Part shown: one piece after another, positions 5,431 to 8,335 of the stretch
Numbering within the stretch: the stretch's first letter is position 1
Layout of the letters: each line of letters begins with the position of its first letter
Assembly: GCA_030601545.1 (NCBI GenBank)
Contig: JAUVTM010000078.1
Span: 1 to 8,335 of the forward strand
Length of the DNA stretch: 8,335 nucleotides
From: Syntrophobacterales bacterium
GTDB taxonomy: Bacteria; Desulfobacterota; Syntrophobacteria; BM002
Direction of reading: 5' to 3'
Notes under the pieces: model-generated
What the model was told of the DNA's origin: nothing
The model's input: only the letters and a program-made list of their open reading frames with translations
Database searches by the model: none
Program-made: the position numbers and the translations under genes

Positions 5431-6448
5431 ACTACGGAGACCGCTGATCATACCTGTCTTCATCCCCCAAGAGGGATGTCGGCACCGGTGCGTCTATTGC
5501 GACCAGCCGACAATCACTGGCGCATCTCAGGCTTCCTGGAGTCCGGATTCAATCCGCGAACATGTGCGGAGCTACCTGGGCAACTGTGGCCGCTATCCCG
5601 TCCAAGTAGCTTTTTATGGTGGCTCTTTTACACTCTTACCCGAAGCCCGCCAGCGTCTCTTTCTCGGCTCTGTCCAGGAATTTCTCAAACAAGGTCTCGT
5701 ACATTCCCTCCGACTGTCCACTCGGCCCGATGCCATTGAAGCAAGCAACTTGCGTTTCTTGCAAAACATGGGAGTGAAAACCATTGAGCTTGGCGCCCAG
5801 AGTCTGAGCGACAGTGTACTCAAAGCTGCAGCGAGGGGACATTCCAGCAGAGATGTATGTGAAGCAACCCTGAAGGTGCAACAATATGGCTTTGAGACGG
5901 GTCTTCAATTGATGCCAGGTCTACCCGGAGACAGCCGAGAGACCTTTCTCCGAACCGTCGATAAAAGCATTGCTTTAAGTCCCGGCTTTGTTCGCCTCTA
6001 TCCTACCGTGGTGTTATCCTCCACTCCTTTGGAGCACCTCTACCGCAGGGGCCGTTACAGGCCGCTGTCCTTGAAGCAGGCGGTGGCCTGGTGCAAGGAG
6101 GCCAAACAACGTTTTGCCAGTGCTGGAATCCCCGTTATCAGGACGGGGTTGCAACCAACCGTTACTCTAGAGCAACCTGGACGTATTGTTGCCGGACCTT
6201 ATCATCCCGCTTTTGGACAATTGGTGCATTCTTCCATCTGGAGTGACCGAATTTCACCAGTCCTGAAAAAGGCCAGTATTCAGTCCCAGCGGTTGGTCAT
6301 CCATGCTTCACCGTACCAGTTGGCCGATATCCGGGGGCATCGAAACGGCAACATCAAGCGATGGATGACCGAGCTGAAACTAACCTCGTTGGAAACGGTT
6401 GGTTGTAGTCAGACCGGGGGAGGAGAGTTCAGGGTGACGACGCCTTAG
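5411..6448 (+). CDS. Elp3-like radical SAM protein without a GNAT domain
   Basis: 345 aa from GTG 5411, chosen because GAAGG (5401-5405) lies 5 nt upstream and the CxxxCxxC motif then falls near residue 23; GTG 5405 is an alternative. The radical SAM cluster motif is C23, C27, C30 (GCRHRCVYCDQ). Further Elp3-family landmarks are FYGGSFT (68-74), STRPDAI (103-109), LGAQS (127-131), a RGHS motif, LQLMPGLPG, VRLYPTVVL, VIRTGLQPT and GPYHPAFG. Full Elp3 proteins are roughly 500 residues or more, with a C-terminal acetyltransferase; this one ends after the radical SAM part and an 80-residue tail, so it belongs to the short bacterial branch, whose substrate is not established to my knowledge. A tRNA or other RNA target is a guess, supported by the overlap with rnc, a pairing known in several bacterial phyla. 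Confidence 0.88.
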   Translation: MKTTEIELRRPLIIPVFIPQEGCRHRCVYCDQPTITGASQASWSPDSIREHVRSYLGNCGRYPVQVAFYGGSFTLLPEARQRLFLGSVQEFLKQGLVHSLRLSTRPDAIEASNLRFLQNMGVKTIELGAQSLSDSVLKAAARGHSSRDVCEATLKVQQYGFETGLQLMPGLPGDSRETFLRTVDKSIALSPGFVRLYPTVVLSSTPLEHLYRRGRYRPLSLKQAVAWCKEAKQRFASAGIPVIRTGLQPTVTLEQPGRIVAGPYHPAFGQLVHSSIWSDRISPVLKKASIQSQRLVIHASPYQLADIRGHRNGNIKRWMTELKLTSLETVGCSQTGGGEFRVTTP

Positions 6449-6479
6449 GCAGGACTCTAGAAAAGAGCCTGATGAGTCC

Positions 6480-6552
6480 GTGGGAGCGGCTTTCCAGCCG
6501 CGATTTTTCCAGTCGCCACACCCGTGGATCGCGGCTGGAAAGCCGCTCCCAC
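6480..6552. terminator. Perfect 25-bp inverted repeat between convergent genes
   Basis: The arms 6480-6504 (starting GTGGGAGCGGCTTTCCAG) and 6528-6552 are exact reverse complements around a 23-nt loop. The hairpin has no consistent U-tract, but it sits between convergent genes and would be a strong bidirectional block to transcripts. The GTGGGAGCGGCTTTCCAGCC word is a common extragenic repeat in several phyla, so it is probably a dispersed repeat serving this role. Bases 6553-6613 hold nothing else recognisable. Confidence 0.75.
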
Positions 6553-6613
6553 AAGACACCCCACGAGCGAAGCTAAACTATTCCACCAGCATAGCTGTTG
6601 GGTTTTGAAACTA

Positions 6614-7945
6614 CTAAGCCTGCTGAGCCTTGGCTTTTAGTTCATCCAGCTTCTGGGCCAGAAGGCGCAAATGATCGCCCATCTGCTTGGCACTCTGGTA
6701 GCGCGATTCGAGACTCTTTTCCAGCGCCCGGTTAAGGATGGCCACAGCCGCCTTGTAGATCTTGGGGTTGTGCTTCGTGGGGGGGTCCGGCTCCACCGTG
6801 GTAATCTGATACATAATGGCTGCCAGGTTTTCGCCGCCAAAGGGAAGTTCACCAGTCAGCAACTGGTAGAAAACAATCCCTAGAGAAAAAATATCAGAAC
6901 GGCCGTCTACCTTCATCCCTGATATTTGCTCGGGCGACATATAATAAGGTGTTCCTTTGATCACGCCGGTGCGAGTCTTGGAGCTGGCGGTTGCCCGGGC
7001 AATACCAAAATCAGTGACCTTCACCAGTCCATTTTTTAAAATCATAATATTGGCAGGCTTAATATCTCGATGCACAATACCGTGACTGTGTGCGTACGCA
7101 AGAGCATCGCAGACCTGCGCTGTCACATCAATGCCCTTTCTAATCGGCATGAGATTATCTTTGCGGGCATATGCTTCCAGACTTTCTCCCTCCAGGTACT
7201 CCATGGCAAGATATGAGAGATCCAGATCTTCCCCCACATCAAAAATTGTGACAATATTGGGGTGAGAGAGTTTGGCTACCACCTCGGCCTCCCGATAGAA
7301 CTGCTCCCTGATTTTAGCTGCCTGCTCTTCATCGAAGTCATCTGTAAAGCGGATGGTTTTAATGGCCGTCACCCGGTTTAACTTGGGGTCGCGCCCTTTA
7401 TAAACTATACCCATGGCACCACGGCCCAGTTCTTCTAGAATCTCGTAGCGGCCAAGACTGGGCTTGGACTGGGGGACCTCCTGCACCACCACAGTCTCCT
7501 CTGGACCAAGATCCGGTGCTACCGCAGGTGGTGTGGTCCCCACCTCCGCCATGCCTGCCTGCACCACGGCGTCAAGGTCGGCCACAGCAGCCGTCTCCAC
7601 CTCCTCCATCCTGGGCATTGGTGCCGGCTGGGCTAACCCGCCTTCCGCCGGCTTACTCACAAAGAACCTGAGACCACCAAACGCGAGTACACAGATGGCA
7701 ATCAGCCTGAAAAGAATTTTGACACTAAATTTGGCTTGCTCACCCAGCGGCAGCAAAGAGCTGACAAAATAATCCACATAATCAGAGAGAAAAAGAAATG
7801 CCACAAAGACCATTATCAAATTAATTGCCGCCCCGATCTTGCCACCAACATACTCTTTTTTTGCTCTATTGTAGATGACCAGGGTGATAACATAGAGGAC
7901 CAGGATAAATGCCTGTGCTATCCAAGGCCTTTCATTGCCAACCAT
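6614..7945 (-). CDS. Membrane-anchored Hanks-type Ser/Thr protein kinase
   Basis: 443 aa. Three hydrophobic segments come first (about 8-25, 37-60 and 73-96), then an Ala/Pro/Glu-rich linker (99-162), then a complete kinase domain (about 167-430) and a short charged helical tail (LRLLAQKLDELKAKAQQA). Kinase landmarks are all present: Gly-rich loop GRGAMG (174-179), K196 of the AIK motif, alpha-C E219, HRDIKPAN (292-299, catalytic D294), DFG (312-314), a Thr/Ser-rich activation loop, and SPE (337-339) in place of APE. It should phosphorylate proteins in the cytoplasm while tethered to the membrane. The placing of the membrane segments before the kinase differs from PknB-type kinases, where a single TM follows it and carries PASTA domains outside. 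A strong AGAGGAG Shine-Dalgarno lies 5 nt before the ATG. It is transcribed with the preceding gene (33-nt gap). Substrates are unknown. Confidence 0.93.
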   Translation of the reverse strand: MVGNERPWIAQAFILVLYVITLVIYNRAKKEYVGGKIGAAINLIMVFVAFLFLSDYVDYFVSSLLPLGEQAKFSVKILFRLIAICVLAFGGLRFFVSKPAEGGLAQPAPMPRMEEVETAAVADLDAVVQAGMAEVGTTPPAVAPDLGPEETVVVQEVPQSKPSLGRYEILEELGRGAMGIVYKGRDPKLNRVTAIKTIRFTDDFDEEQAAKIREQFYREAEVVAKLSHPNIVTIFDVGEDLDLSYLAMEYLEGESLEAYARKDNLMPIRKGIDVTAQVCDALAYAHSHGIVHRDIKPANIMILKNGLVKVTDFGIARATASSKTRTGVIKGTPYYMSPEQISGMKVDGRSDIFSLGIVFYQLLTGELPFGGENLAAIMYQITTVEPDPPTKHNPKIYKAAVAILNRALEKSLESRYQSAKQMGDHLRLLAQKLDELKAKAQQA

Positions 7946-7978
7946 GAGATCTCCTCTTCATAATCTTATCTGTTTTGT

Positions 7979-8335
7979 TCAAGACCCAGTTTTTGCCGGC
8001 TTGCTCACCACAGTTGCTGTGAGCTGGTCTAGCAATGGTTTAAACTGCGTGTGTGACGCATTCATTCTCTCAGCCAAGCGGGAAACGGTCAAATCCGTGG
8101 CCTTCGGTCCCAGAAGCTGGCTTTCCTCTAGCAAAAGCCCTCTGAGCACCTGTTGGAAGGTCTGAACCAGGTCCTGACCACTTAACTTTAGTTCCCCAGT
8201 CTTAACATTATCTTTAAGCCGCAAAGGATTTGGGTCGGAGGTATCCTGCACTTCGAAATGGGCAAGAAGGGTGTCAGAGTAATGTGAGCTTCTGATGAGT
8301 CCCTGAAACAGACTCTGGGCCTTAGCCCCCACTTC
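7979..8335 (-). CDS. C-terminal part of an unrecognised protein upstream of the kinase (partial)
   Basis: An open frame enters from the right edge of the window and ends at TGA 7981-7979, giving at least 118 residues. A GTG at 8332-8330 could be a start, but no Shine-Dalgarno is visible in the three bases left, so I treat it as a fragment. I do not recognise the family. The visible part is soluble, with no membrane segment and no cysteine. A stretch rich in Leu and Gln (LVQTFQQVLRGLLLEESQLL) and another near the end (VSRLAERMNASHTQFKPLLDQL) look like amphipathic helices, suggesting a helical bundle or coiled-coil interaction region. It lies 33 nt upstream of the kinase on the same strand, so the two are probably co-transcribed, and this protein is a candidate partner or substrate of the kinase. 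That functional link is inference. Confidence 0.65.
   Translation of the reverse strand, partial: EVGAKAQSLFQGLIRSSHYSDTLLAHFEVQDTSDPNPLRLKDNVKTGELKLSGQDLVQTFQQVLRGLLLEESQLLGPKATDLTVSRLAERMNASHTQFKPLLDQLTATVVSKPAKTGS

Overview
The window looks like chromosomal DNA of an anaerobic, non-model bacterium of middling GC content. A Desulfobacterota (former Deltaproteobacteria) or Chloroflexota origin fits best. The reasons are a large HdrA-type flavoprotein with a GltD/NfnB-type NAD(P)H module, a pyrR, an rnc followed by an Elp3-like radical SAM gene, a membrane-anchored Hanks-type kinase, and intergenic gaps filled with foldback repeats. The lineage call is inference and cannot be settled from this sequence alone.

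Layout. Bases 1-179 are the 3' end of a gene with a winged-helix-like C terminus. A 9-nt tandem/inverted repeat follows (211-327). Two + strand redox genes come next: a flavin/iron-sulfur oxidoreductase (366-2051) and an HdrA-like iron-sulfur protein (2380-3273), separated by 328 bp holding two foldback elements. Bases 3274-3528 carry four small hairpins, a C/G-rich foldback and one more hairpin. pyrR (3529-4071) lies on the - strand. Its promoter is at 4336-4364 and a leader terminator at 4281-4312, and a 186-bp foldback element sits between that terminator and the pyrR start. Bases 4382-4620 are word-type repeats. On the + strand rnc (4696-5430) overlaps an Elp3-like radical SAM gene (5411-6448). 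A 73-bp foldback with perfect 25-bp arms separates this pair from a convergent - strand pair: a three-TM Ser/Thr kinase (6614-7945) and the C-terminal part of an unrecognised protein (7979-8335).

How the genes work together. Read in order, the two redox genes give first half of HdrA, then a complete GltD/NfnB-like module, then second half of HdrA. They look like one HdrA/GltD composite (large proteins of this kind are called HdrL in some sulfate reducers) split into two cistrons inside the GltD tail, exactly where repeats have inserted. The pair probably moves electrons between NAD(P)H, flavin and iron-sulfur partners in the cytoplasm. pyrR is solitary, with its own promoter-proximal attenuator-like terminator. 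rnc and the radical SAM gene are an RNA-processing/RNA-modification pair. The kinase and its upstream neighbour form a separate signalling unit.

The most interesting points are the split, nested HdrA/GltD enzyme with degenerate HdrA cofactor motifs; the very short promoter-terminator leader of pyrR with an element inserted in its 5' UTR; and the four-hairpin cassette with AAA in every loop. I found no CRISPR array, tRNA, rRNA or intact transposase.
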